NCBI GenBank assembly: GCA_900317515.1
Contig: ONHA01000008.1
Location: 19,821 to 83,820 of the forward strand
DNA: 64,000 bases
From: an uncultured Eubacteriales bacterium
Lineage (GTDB): Bacteria > Bacillota > Clostridia > Lachnospirales > Lachnospiraceae
Reading direction: 5' to 3'
The notes beneath the pieces were generated by a model. The model did not search any database. It had not been told where the DNA came from and was given only the letters and a program-made list of their open reading frames with translations. A program made the translations under genes and the position numbers. Below, in pieces: positions 23,561-30,665 of this stretch. The first letter of the stretch is position 1, and every line of letters begins with the position of its first letter.

Positions 23561-24489
23561 TCCCTGACCGGTACGCTGATCCCGAATTCTTCCGGGAGGA
23601 AGCGCGGGCAGACATTCTGTTTTGTAGTGATGACCGAAGCGGCGAGACGGGTTCCGATCTCGCATGCTTCGGCCAGTTTTTTTCCGTAGGTTAATCCGAC
23701 GGCGACGCCTGCGAAGAACGCATCGCCCGCACCGGTGGTATCCTGGACGCCGACCCGCTGGGGCGGAACGATGCCGGACTCCCCGTCGAGAGCCGCGTAT
23801 ACGGCGCCGTTTTCACCCATCGTGACGACCATGCTGGGGATTCTGGCGGCGGAGACACACTCTGCGAGGGCGGTTTTCATTTCCTCGGGGGTGCAGTCGT
23901 CAAAATTGTCGGCGAAGAGAAGACCGGCTTCCTGCTGGTTGCAGACGAAGCAGGCGCATTTTTTGAGAAGGTCGCGGCGCTTGGCGGCGATCGAGACGTT
24001 TGAGATGACGGCGTAGACCTTCTTATTGTATTTTTCGGCAAGATCAAAGATCGGGTTCAGGACCTCGCGCTCCATATCGAACTCGACGGAGATGCTGTCG
24101 CAGTTTTTCATGATCTCATCCCCGTAGAGCTCGCAGATCTCCGCGATGTCCTCGACCTCCGGGCGTTTGGAAATGGAGGCGACGATGTCGCCGCGCTCGT
24201 CAAAGACCGCGAGCCAGGTGCCCATGCCGTCCGGTTTTCTCTTGATATAGTCCGTATTGACCTTGTGCTTTTTTAAATTCCCGATGACTTCCGTCCCGAG
24301 GGCGGTTTCGTCGACGACGCTTATGAAGGTGGGGCGAAGCTCCAGATTGGCGATATCCTCCACCACGTTCCGGCTGACGCCGCCGTGGACCTGTACGACC
24401 GTGCCCGCGTTGCGCCCGGCGGGGATGTAGGGCCCGAAGGGGTAGCCCTTGATATCGACAAAAACGGTTCCGAATACGACGATTCCCAT
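23557..24489 (-). CDS. PfkB-family carbohydrate/nucleoside kinase
   Basis: A ribokinase-fold protein of 310 residues. Signature 2 is DTTGAGDAFFAGVAVGL with the catalytic Asp, and the N-terminal GGVSRNVVEDIANL corresponds to signature 1. VTMGENGAVYA leads the nucleotide-binding part. Substrate (sugar, nucleoside or fructose-phosphate) cannot be told; no transporter or pathway gene adjoins it. A GGAGGT ribosome binding site lies on the minus strand at about 24500. Confidence 0.9.
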   Translation of the reverse strand: MGIVVFGTVFVDIKGYPFGPYIPAGRNAGTVVQVHGGVSRNVVEDIANLELRPTFISVVDETALGTEVIGNLKKHKVNTDYIKRKPDGMGTWLAVFDERGDIVASISKRPEVEDIAEICELYGDEIMKNCDSISVEFDMEREVLNPIFDLAEKYNKKVYAVISNVSIAAKRRDLLKKCACFVCNQQEAGLLFADNFDDCTPEEMKTALAECVSAARIPSMVVTMGENGAVYAALDGESGIVPPQRVGVQDTTGAGDAFFAGVAVGLTYGKKLAEACEIGTRLAASVITTKQNVCPRFLPEEFGISVPVRD

Positions 24490-24553
24490 GATACGACCTC
24501 CTTATGGATGCTGTTCTAATCTTACCCGATAACGGGATAATTTGCAAACATTC

Positions 24554-24582
24554 TTGCAGGCGATATCTTCATATATTATAAT
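24554..24582 (+). promoter_or_regulatory. Promoter upstream of the structured RNA and XRE gene
   Basis: TTGCAG (24554-24559), 17-bp spacer, consensus TATAAT (24577-24582). Predicted start at about 24589, immediately before the first base of the closing stem described next. Confidence 0.7.
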
Positions 24583-24588
24583 ATTTAC

Positions 24589-24696
24589 GGACGCGTTCGG
24601 TTCCGGGGGGAGTGCCCTTTTGGGTATTGCCTGTGTCCAGGAGCACCTTATTTTGATTACCCTGTGGAACACGGGGCAGCCGGGCGCGTCTTTTTA
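24589..24696 (+). ncRNA. Candidate structured RNA or terminator-type leader (~108 nt)
   Basis: ACGCGTTCGG (24591-24600) pairs with CCGGGCGCGT (24680-24689) as a 10-bp closing stem with two G-T pairs, followed by C and five T. Inside, three hairpins can be drawn: AGTGCCC/GGGTATT with a TTTT loop (24611-24628), CCTG/CAGG (24630-24641) and CCCTGTG/CACGGGG with a GAA loop (24660-24676). The predicted transcription start coincides with the stem. It does not contain the SRP RNA core. It could be a free sRNA or a riboswitch-like leader for the XRE gene at 24731. Confidence 0.45.
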
Positions 24697-24730
24697 TGTA
24701 TGATCATGTGTGCGGAAGGAGGATCATTCG

Positions 24731-25324
24731 ATGGCGGCAAAGAAAGTCGGTGTGCTGATCAAGGAAGCCAGGACAAATGCGGGGCTCACGCAGGCCCAGC
24801 TCGCGGCAAAAGTGAGCGGCCTTACGGCCTCGGATATCGGCAAGGCGGAGCGGGGCGAGAAGGAGCTCACGGACGCCCAGCTGAAGACGATCGCGAAGGT
24901 GACCGGAGTGACCCAGAAATCGCTGCTCGAGGCGCCGAAGGGCGGGACATCCTCCTCCGGGAAGACATCGTCTTCGGGCAAGACTCCTTCGTCTGGGAAG
25001 ACGTCCGTCCAGCTGACCGCGACGGAGAAGAAGCTTGTGGAGCTCTATCGCGCGGCGGACACGGACACGAAGAGGAAGGCCATGAATATCCTTAAGGGAG
25101 AGTCTTCCGGTGCGGCGGAGCTGCTCGGGTCGCTTCTTGGCGGGGCAGCGGGTGCCTCTTCGGGGAAGAACGATGATATCTTAAGCTCGCTTCTGGGCGG
25201 AAATTCGGGAAAGAATGATATTCTCGGCATGCTCCTCGGCGCAAAGAGGGAGCTGCCGGAGGGAGCGGCCGGCGAAGAGCCGGGAGAGATTCCGGAAACG
25301 GATCCGCTGAAAGAGATTAAATGA
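24731..25324 (+). CDS. XRE-family HTH protein with low-complexity C-terminal tail
   Basis: Residues ~5-65 form an XRE/Cro HTH domain (VLIKEARTNAGLTQAQLAAK, DIGKAERGEKELTDAQLKTI). A linker of three SSGKT/PSSGKT repeats follows, then a second helical segment (ATEKKLVELYRAADTDTKRK) and a Gly/Leu-rich tail with imperfect repeats LLGSLLGG, ILSSLLGG and ILGMLLGA separated by SGKND. The target is unknown. ATG at 24731 has a GGAAGGAGG site; the region before it carries a structured RNA candidate. Confidence 0.8.
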   Translation: MAAKKVGVLIKEARTNAGLTQAQLAAKVSGLTASDIGKAERGEKELTDAQLKTIAKVTGVTQKSLLEAPKGGTSSSGKTSSSGKTPSSGKTSVQLTATEKKLVELYRAADTDTKRKAMNILKGESSGAAELLGSLLGGAAGASSGKNDDILSSLLGGNSGKNDILGMLLGAKRELPEGAAGEEPGEIPETDPLKEIK

Positions 25325-25341
25325 GCCTGGGTAAATGAGAC

Positions 25342-25439
25342 GGGGGCGGTTCTGGTGTCAGGACTGTCCCTTCAACGTTGTGGGGACAGTCCCTTCAACG
25401 TTGTGGGGACTGTCCCCGCAACGGCGTCAGAACCGTCCC
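25342..25439. repeat. Hairpin repeat element 3 with tandem inner units
   Basis: Outer arms GGGGCGGTTCTG and CAGAACCGTCCC enclose two tandem copies of a 22-23-bp unit GTCCCTTCAACGTTGTGGGGAC. The CCCTTCAACGTT core is shared with element 2. The element lies between the convergent XRE and MATE genes and ends one base before the MATE stop codon. Confidence 0.8.
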
Positions 25440-26798
25440 TCAACCGTCGAGCTCTCTCAGGATCGAGCGGGTGAGCGGAATCATCATGAGGAAGGTCAGA
25501 AAGTCCGCGCAGGCCTGGCTCATCTCGAGGCCTGTGAGCCCGAAGAGCCGGCTCAGGATCAGGACGCAGGGGATGAAGAAGAGCCCGTTGCGGCCGGCCG
25601 CGAGGACCGAGGCCTTGACGCCCTTGCCCATGGACTGCATCATCATGTTCGCGATGACGACCGAGGCATTGAGCGGGAAAATGAAAGCCTGGCACCGAAG
25701 CGCCACCCGGCCGATCGCGATGACCTCCGGATCATCCCGGAAGAACCCGATGATGGAGCCCGAGAAGATGAAGCACAGTGTGGCCATGACAAGGAGAAAC
25801 GCGGTCCCGTATTTCACGCAGAACCAGTAGGCCTCGCGGACGCGGGCCTTGAGCCCGGCGCCGTAGTTGAAGGCGCAGACCGGCTGGAAGCCCTGGCCGA
25901 ACCCGATGAGGGCTGAGATCGCGAGCATCATGACCCGGGAGACGACCGACATGGCCGCGATGGCCGCCTCGCCCCCGAGCGATGCGGCGGTGGAATTGAG
26001 AATAACGGTCGTTATGGAGGCGAGCCCCTGCCGGAAGAGGGAGGGGGTGCCGCCGTTTACGATCTGCAGGAGATAATGTCCGCTCAGGCGGACATTTTTT
26101 ATATGGATGCGGATGTTGGGACCCTGGTAGGAGCCGTAGAGGAGCACAAAGAAGCTGATGATCTGGGCGAGGATGGTTGCGAGGGCGGCTCCGGCGACGC
26201 CCATTTTAAAGACGAAAATGAAAATCGGGTCCAGCACTATGTTGAGAAGCGCACCTGAGACCAGGCCGGCCATCGCGTAGACCGCGCTGCCCTGGAAGCG
26301 CAGCTGGTTGTTGACCACGAGCTGAGACATCATGAAGGGGGCCCCGATCAGGATGAAGCGCATGTAGGCGACCGTGTCCTCGAGGATCACAGGGGTCGCG
26401 CCGAGAAGGAGCGCGAGCGGGCGGACCGTGAGCTGGCCGATGACCGAGACGATGACGCCGAGTCCGAACGCCAGGAAGAAGCCGGTGGCGGCCATCTCAT
26501 TTGCCTCTTTTATATCGCCCGCACCGAGCTTTCTGGAGACAAATGTCCCGGAACCCTGACCGCAGAAGAACCCGATCGCCTGGATCATCGACATCAGGGA
26601 GAAGACGATGCCGACGGCGGCGGTCGCGTTGGTGGAGATGCGGCCGACGAAAAATGTATCCGCCATACTGTAAAGCCCCGTCACCAGCATGCTGATGATC
26701 GTCGGGATCGCGAGACGGACGATCAGCTTTCGAATCGGGGTGGTTGTCATGTAAATATGACGGTCTTTTACCGCCTGCTCGATAGAATTTTGTGACAT
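25440..26798 (-). CDS. MATE-family multidrug/sodium antiporter
   Basis: A 452-residue membrane protein with two six-helix halves. The N-terminus (PIRKLIVRLAIPTIISMLVT, GLYSMADTFFVGRI) is typical of NorM/VmrA-like MATE transporters, as is the repeat GFGQGFQPVCAFNYGA in the second half. ATG at 26798 is selected because GAAGGT precedes it; a further upstream ATG at 26834 has no ribosome binding site. Substrate not predictable. Its 3' end abuts a hairpin repeat. Confidence 0.92.
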   Translation of the reverse strand: MSQNSIEQAVKDRHIYMTTTPIRKLIVRLAIPTIISMLVTGLYSMADTFFVGRISTNATAAVGIVFSLMSMIQAIGFFCGQGSGTFVSRKLGAGDIKEANEMAATGFFLAFGLGVIVSVIGQLTVRPLALLLGATPVILEDTVAYMRFILIGAPFMMSQLVVNNQLRFQGSAVYAMAGLVSGALLNIVLDPIFIFVFKMGVAGAALATILAQIISFFVLLYGSYQGPNIRIHIKNVRLSGHYLLQIVNGGTPSLFRQGLASITTVILNSTAASLGGEAAIAAMSVVSRVMMLAISALIGFGQGFQPVCAFNYGAGLKARVREAYWFCVKYGTAFLLVMATLCFIFSGSIIGFFRDDPEVIAIGRVALRCQAFIFPLNASVVIANMMMQSMGKGVKASVLAAGRNGLFFIPCVLILSRLFGLTGLEMSQACADFLTFLMMIPLTRSILRELDG

Positions 26799-26870
26799 TT
26801 TGCTACCTTCGCTTTGATTTATTGACTGATACATGGTATCATAGCATATAAGGGAGGTATTTTAAAAGAG

Positions 26871-27446
26871 ATGAATATAGTAAATTACGGCATGTGCGCC
26901 CTGATCATCGGAGCCGGCCTTTTCTTCCTGTATCTTATGACGGAAAATAAAAAAATACTGACCCGGGTACAGCTGAATCTCGCCTCTGTCGCGGTGAAGG
27001 AGGGCGGCGGTACCCGCAATGAGGCTGTCGATGCTGACGGCAAGCTGCATGTCAGCCGTGCGGAGGCGACCGTCTATGATCTCGCGGCGATCGAGGAGAA
27101 CCGGCGGGATTTCAACACGGCCTATGCGGATTATGTGAGAAACGGCCAGCTGATCGCCCTTCTGCCTCTGCTCGGAATCCTTGGGACCGTGCTCGGCCTC
27201 ATCATCGGCAGCGGTTCGGCGGACATTGAACGGCTGATGAGCGGTCTCGGCACCGCCATGTGGACCACCTTCCTGGGACTCCTCTTCTCAATCGTTCTGA
27301 AGTTCTATGACGCCTGGGTGATCGGCGTCCTCGTGAACGCCATCGACGCCGACTTCGCCTCCAAGGACGCGATCATAGAGCGGCAGGCGCTCATGCAGAA
27401 GGCGGCTGCGGTCAGGAAAAATAAACCTGCGGAGGCGCCGAAATGA
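26871..27446 (+). CDS. MotA/TolQ/ExbB-like proton channel protein
   Basis: A 191-residue membrane protein with three transmembrane helices: YGMCALIIGAGLFFLYLM, ALLPLLGILGTVLGLIIG and TAMWTTFLGLLFSIVLKFY. The second and third carry the GILGT...TAMWTT pattern of ExbB/TolQ/MotA channels that couple ion flow to work. The gene overlaps the next ORF by 4 bp, whose product has the matching ExbD-like helix. No TonB or flagellar gene is nearby. RBS is GGGAGG. Confidence 0.85.
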   Translation: MNIVNYGMCALIIGAGLFFLYLMTENKKILTRVQLNLASVAVKEGGGTRNEAVDADGKLHVSRAEATVYDLAAIEENRRDFNTAYADYVRNGQLIALLPLLGILGTVLGLIIGSGSADIERLMSGLGTAMWTTFLGLLFSIVLKFYDAWVIGVLVNAIDADFASKDAIIERQALMQKAAAVRKNKPAEAPK

Positions 27447-28066
27447 GGCGGAAAAACCCCGGACCCTCGTCCCTCCCGAACGCGCCGATCGACCTCACGT
27501 CGCTTCTCGATGTGATCTTCATTTTCCTCTTTGTCGTGATGATCGGGTATGCGCTGACGGCGCAGAAGGCGGAGGAAGCGGCGGCGGTGAGAGCTGAGAC
27601 CGCCGAGGCGGAGGCGCTGGAAGCCGGGAAGGAAGCGGCCGAGGCGGCCGAAGCCCTGAAGAAGGCGGAGGAGGAGCTCGCGGAGGCCGGACAAGAACTG
27701 AGAGAACAAAGAGGCCTTGTGACTGCTTATGAAAATGTGGTCCGAGACTATGAGAGTCAGGTGATAGGGAAGAGAGTCAAAATAGTGACAATCTCAGGAT
27801 CTTATGATAGTGAAGACTCGAAGAACAGGTTAATATCAATCAGATTGAACGAAAGCACAATACAGGTTTCCATCACTCCGGATACGATGGACAGCGGTTA
27901 CAGAAGGATTCGGCAGATGATTAAAGACTATATTGACCTGTTTGACGATTCAAAGCAAACTGTTGTGGTTTTTTCCGTGAATAGTGTAGGAATTCAACAT
28001 CGTGACAGATTAAAACTGGATGCGATGATAGACGAGTTCACCACGGAGTACAGCTTCGTATATTAA
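27443..28066 (+). CDS. ExbD/TolR-like protein with coiled coil and divergent C-terminal domain
   Basis: Residues 14-39 (IDLTSLLDVIFIFLFVVMIG) are the single ExbD/TolR helix with its protonatable Asp. A 60-residue Glu/Ala-rich coiled coil follows (KAEEAAAVRAETAEAEALEA...), then ~110 residues of an unrecognised, probably extracytoplasmic domain. Base composition changes sharply inside the gene: GC-rich to about 27710, AT-rich from there to about 28020. This suggests that the C-terminal domain was acquired by recombination. Confidence 0.78.
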   Translation: MRRKNPGPSSLPNAPIDLTSLLDVIFIFLFVVMIGYALTAQKAEEAAAVRAETAEAEALEAGKEAAEAAEALKKAEEELAEAGQELREQRGLVTAYENVVRDYESQVIGKRVKIVTISGSYDSEDSKNRLISIRLNESTIQVSITPDTMDSGYRRIRQMIKDYIDLFDDSKQTVVVFSVNSVGIQHRDRLKLDAMIDEFTTEYSFVY

Positions 28067-28080
28067 TAAAGGAGGATACT

Positions 28081-28548
28081 ATGAGCGAGGAGAAAAGAGG
28101 CGGCGGAGGTAAAAGAGCGGCAGGCGTCGGCATCGCGGCGGCGATTATTTTACTGATCTTCGGGCCGGGGCGCGGTCTCGGGCTCGGCGCGGGATCCGGC
28201 ATGGGTACCGGCACCGCGGACGGAAATGACAAGGCATCCCAGGCCGTGGCGGCCGAGAGCACGGCTCCCGAGAGTGCGGAGACCGTGAGCACGGCCGAGA
28301 GCGCAGTCACGGAGAGCACTGCAGCGGCTGCGTCGGAGCTCATCATCCGCGTCCACAATATGGAGATCTACGTGGATGAGACGCTCTGCGAGACCGATGA
28401 GGCGGTCCTTAAAGCCGTGGAGGAGAAGCTGAGGGACGGGATGGTTCTCATTTTGCAGGATGATTATGCCGACAATGAAGCCTTTACAAATGTGGAAAAG
28501 ATACTTGATGAGGGTGCCTATGAGTACCGGACGGAGACAAAAAAATAA
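28081..28548 (+). CDS. Membrane-anchored protein with ExbD-like extracytoplasmic domain
   Basis: 155 residues: a basic N-terminus, one membrane helix (AAGVGIAAAIILLIFGPG), a Gly-rich stretch, a Ser/Thr/Ala/Glu-rich linker (STAPESAETVSTAESAVTES) and a C-terminal ~65-residue domain (IIRVHNMEIYVDETLCETDE..., FTNVEKILDEGAYEYR) that recalls the periplasmic domain of ExbD. The typical ExbD Asp helix is missing. It likely joins the two preceding proteins in one complex, but function is unknown. RBS AAAGGAGG. Confidence 0.6.
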   Translation: MSEEKRGGGGKRAAGVGIAAAIILLIFGPGRGLGLGAGSGMGTGTADGNDKASQAVAAESTAPESAETVSTAESAVTESTAAAASELIIRVHNMEIYVDETLCETDEAVLKAVEEKLRDGMVLILQDDYADNEAFTNVEKILDEGAYEYRTETKK

Positions 28549-28566
28549 GCGAAGGAGGCTCTTCTT

Positions 28567-30078
28567 ATGGAAAAATATGTAATGGCCCTTGATCAGGGGA
28601 CGACAAGTTCCCGGTGCATTCTGTTTGACCATGCCGGCCGGATCGCCAGCATCGCGCAGATGGAGTTCACGCAGTATTATCCGCAGCCGGGCTGGGTCGA
28701 GCACGATGCGATGGAGATCTGGTCCTCCCAGTACGGCGTCGCGATGGAAGCGATGGCGAAGCTGGGCGTGACGGCGGACAACATCGCGGCGATCGGCATC
28801 ACCAACCAGCGCGAGACGACGATCGTCTGGGAACGGGCTACCGGAAAGCCGATCTGCCACGCGATCGTCTGGCAGTGCCGGCGCACGGCCCAGATGGTAG
28901 ATGCCGTGAAGGCCGCGGGCTACGGAGACATGATCCGGGAGAAGACGGGACTGGTGCCGGATGCTTATTTTTCTGCCAGCAAGATTGCCTGGATCCTCGA
29001 AAATATCCCCGGAGCGATGGAGAGAGCGCAGAACGGGGAGCTTATGTTCGGAAATGTCGATACCTGGCTCATCTACAACCTGAGCGGCAAGCGGCTCCAC
29101 GTGACGGACTACACCAATGCCTCCCGCACCATGCTCTTTAACATTCACACCCTGGAATGGGACGATGAGCTTCTGGACCTCTTCGAGGTGCCGAAGTGCA
29201 TGCTGCCGAAGGTTGTCCCCTCGAGCGCAATCTACGGAATGACCGACAAGCTGATTCTCGGCGGCGAGATCCCGATCGCGGGGGCGGCCGGCGACCAGCA
29301 GTCCGCGCTCTTCGGCCAGTGCTGCTTCGAGCCGGGCTCCGTCAAGAACACCTACGGGACCGGCTGCTTCCTGCTCATGAACACCGGTCATGAGGCGGTC
29401 GACTCGAAGAACGGGCTGGTCACAACGATCGCGGCGTCCACCTCAGGTGAGGTGGAGTATGCGCTGGAGGGCAGCGTCTTCATCGGCGGCGCGGTCATCC
29501 AGTGGCTTCGGGATGAGATGCGGATGATCCGGACCGCGAAGGAGACCTCGGACTATGCGGAGCGGGTGGAGGATTCGGCCGGCGTGTACCTGGTGCCGGC
29601 ATTTACCGGTATGGGAGCGCCTTACTGGAACCAGTATGCCCGCGGTACGATCGTCGGTGTGACCCGGGGCTGCAAGAAGGAGCACTTCATCCGGGCGGCG
29701 CTCGAATCGATCGCCTACCAGAGCTCGGACCTCATCCGCGCGATGGAGGAGGATGCCGGCCACAAGCTCACCGAGCTCAAGGTTGACGGGGGAGCGAGCG
29801 CAAACAATTTCCTGCTGCAGTTCCAGGCGGACATCATCGGATCAAAAGTCCTCCGGCCGGAGTGCGTTGAGACGACGGCGCTCGGGGCGGCTTACCTCGC
29901 AGGCCTCGCGGTCGGTTACTGGAAGGACAAGGATGAGATCAGAGAGAACTGGCAGCTCGGCAGAACCTTTGAACCCTCCATGGACGAGGAGAAGAGGGTT
30001 GCCCTGAGGAACGGATGGAAGAGAGCGATCCATGCGGCCCAGGTCTGGGCGCAGGATGACAGTCTCTACATGGAGTGA
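28567..30078 (+). CDS. glpK: Glycerol kinase
   Basis: FGGY-family kinase of 503 residues with typical GlpK features: [18 protein letters not shown] (phosphate 1), [55 protein letters not shown] and [19 protein letters not shown]. It makes glycerol 3-phosphate from glycerol and ATP. It follows the ExbD-like gene by 18 bp with GGAGG as ribosome binding site. No glpF or glpD is nearby. Confidence 0.96.
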   Translation: MEKYVMALDQGTTSSRCILFDHAGRIASIAQMEFTQYYPQPGWVEHDAMEIWSSQYGVAMEAMAKLGVTADNIAAIGITNQRETTIVWERATGKPICHAIVWQCRRTAQMVDAVKAAGYGDMIREKTGLVPDAYFSASKIAWILENIPGAMERAQNGELMFGNVDTWLIYNLSGKRLHVTDYTNASRTMLFNIHTLEWDDELLDLFEVPKCMLPKVVPSSAIYGMTDKLILGGEIPIAGAAGDQQSALFGQCCFEPGSVKNTYGTGCFLLMNTGHEAVDSKNGLVTTIAASTSGEVEYALEGSVFIGGAVIQWLRDEMRMIRTAKETSDYAERVEDSAGVYLVPAFTGMGAPYWNQYARGTIVGVTRGCKKEHFIRAALESIAYQSSDLIRAMEEDAGHKLTELKVDGGASANNFLLQFQADIIGSKVLRPECVETTALGAAYLAGLAVGYWKDKDEIRENWQLGRTFEPSMDEEKRVALRNGWKRAIHAAQVWAQDDSLYME

Positions 30079-30079
30079 T

Positions 30080-30610
30080 ATGTGCCTTTTAAGGTTGTTT
30101 CATAAGAAAAATGCAGCCCGCCCCGCCGGAATCAGGATCGGCGAAACGGGTTTTGCGGAAAGAACGGCCGGGCAGCCCCTTTCCGGGAGGGCGAGCGCAC
30201 TCTTTTCCCTATTTGAGAAGGATCCGGCAAAGCTTTCCGGGGAGGAGAGAGCCTTAAGGGCTGAGACGGAAGAGGCTTTCCTCAAGGCCGGAGCGCGGAT
30301 CGGGAAATGTCCGGTGGACATCGGTGCATCGTTTGTGCTTCCGATTGCGCTCGCAAAGTTCCTTGTCATCAGGGGATTTACGGTTCGGAGCGTCCGGGCC
30401 GCCGCATTTCTCCCGGAGGAGAGGGGGAACTTTGCCTGGCTTGCGGCTCATTTTCCGGCGATCCGGCTCGAGGGAGAAGCGGAAGACACCGGCGCTGCCC
30501 TCTATCTCGACGGCAGAGAGCCGGTTCTGTTTGACCCGGAGGCGGAGACGCTTAAAGGTCTGGCGGAGAAGATGGCGGAGACTGCCGGAAGGATGCATTT
30601 TACTATATAA
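30080..30610 (+). CDS. Hypothetical protein, weakly nitrogenase-component-like
   Basis: A 176-residue protein starting at ATG 30080, one base after the glpK stop and lacking a clear ribosome binding site, so probably translated by coupling. Segments KCPVDIGASFVLPIALAKFL, VIRGFTVRSVRAAAFLPEER and FAWLAAHFPAIRLEGE resemble, weakly, the Rossmann-like half domains of nitrogenase component 1-type proteins (sliding from one helix-strand unit to the next). No metal-ligand cysteine pattern is seen. No function is assigned. Confidence 0.6.
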   Translation: MCLLRLFHKKNAARPAGIRIGETGFAERTAGQPLSGRASALFSLFEKDPAKLSGEERALRAETEEAFLKAGARIGKCPVDIGASFVLPIALAKFLVIRGFTVRSVRAAAFLPEERGNFAWLAAHFPAIRLEGEAEDTGAALYLDGREPVLFDPEAETLKGLAEKMAETAGRMHFTI

Positions 30611-30623
30611 AAGAGCGTGCAAA

Positions 30624-30651
30624 AAAGCCGCACCCGAACGGGTGCGGCTTT
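30624..30651. terminator. Bidirectional intrinsic terminator
   Basis: A perfect 13-bp stem (AAAGCCGCACCCG / CGGGTGCGGCTTT) with an AA loop. On the minus strand it is followed by six T in a row, so it is a strong terminator for the NlpC/P60 gene; on the plus strand it ends the glpK operon. Confidence 0.85.
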
Positions 30652-30665
30652 CATAATGCTTTTTA

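Noticed and set aside
24589-24696. The structured region as 4.5S/SRP RNA
   Set aside because: The conserved GGAAGGAAGCAGC core of SRP RNA is missing.
13345-25439. The repeats as a CRISPR array
   Set aside because: The copies are isolated hairpins kilobases apart with no regular spacers and no cas genes.
26871-28548. Zorya-type defence (ZorA/ZorB)
   Set aside because: The proteins are short ExbB/ExbD-like ones, without the long ZorA tail, peptidoglycan-binding ZorB domain or ZorC/D/E genes.
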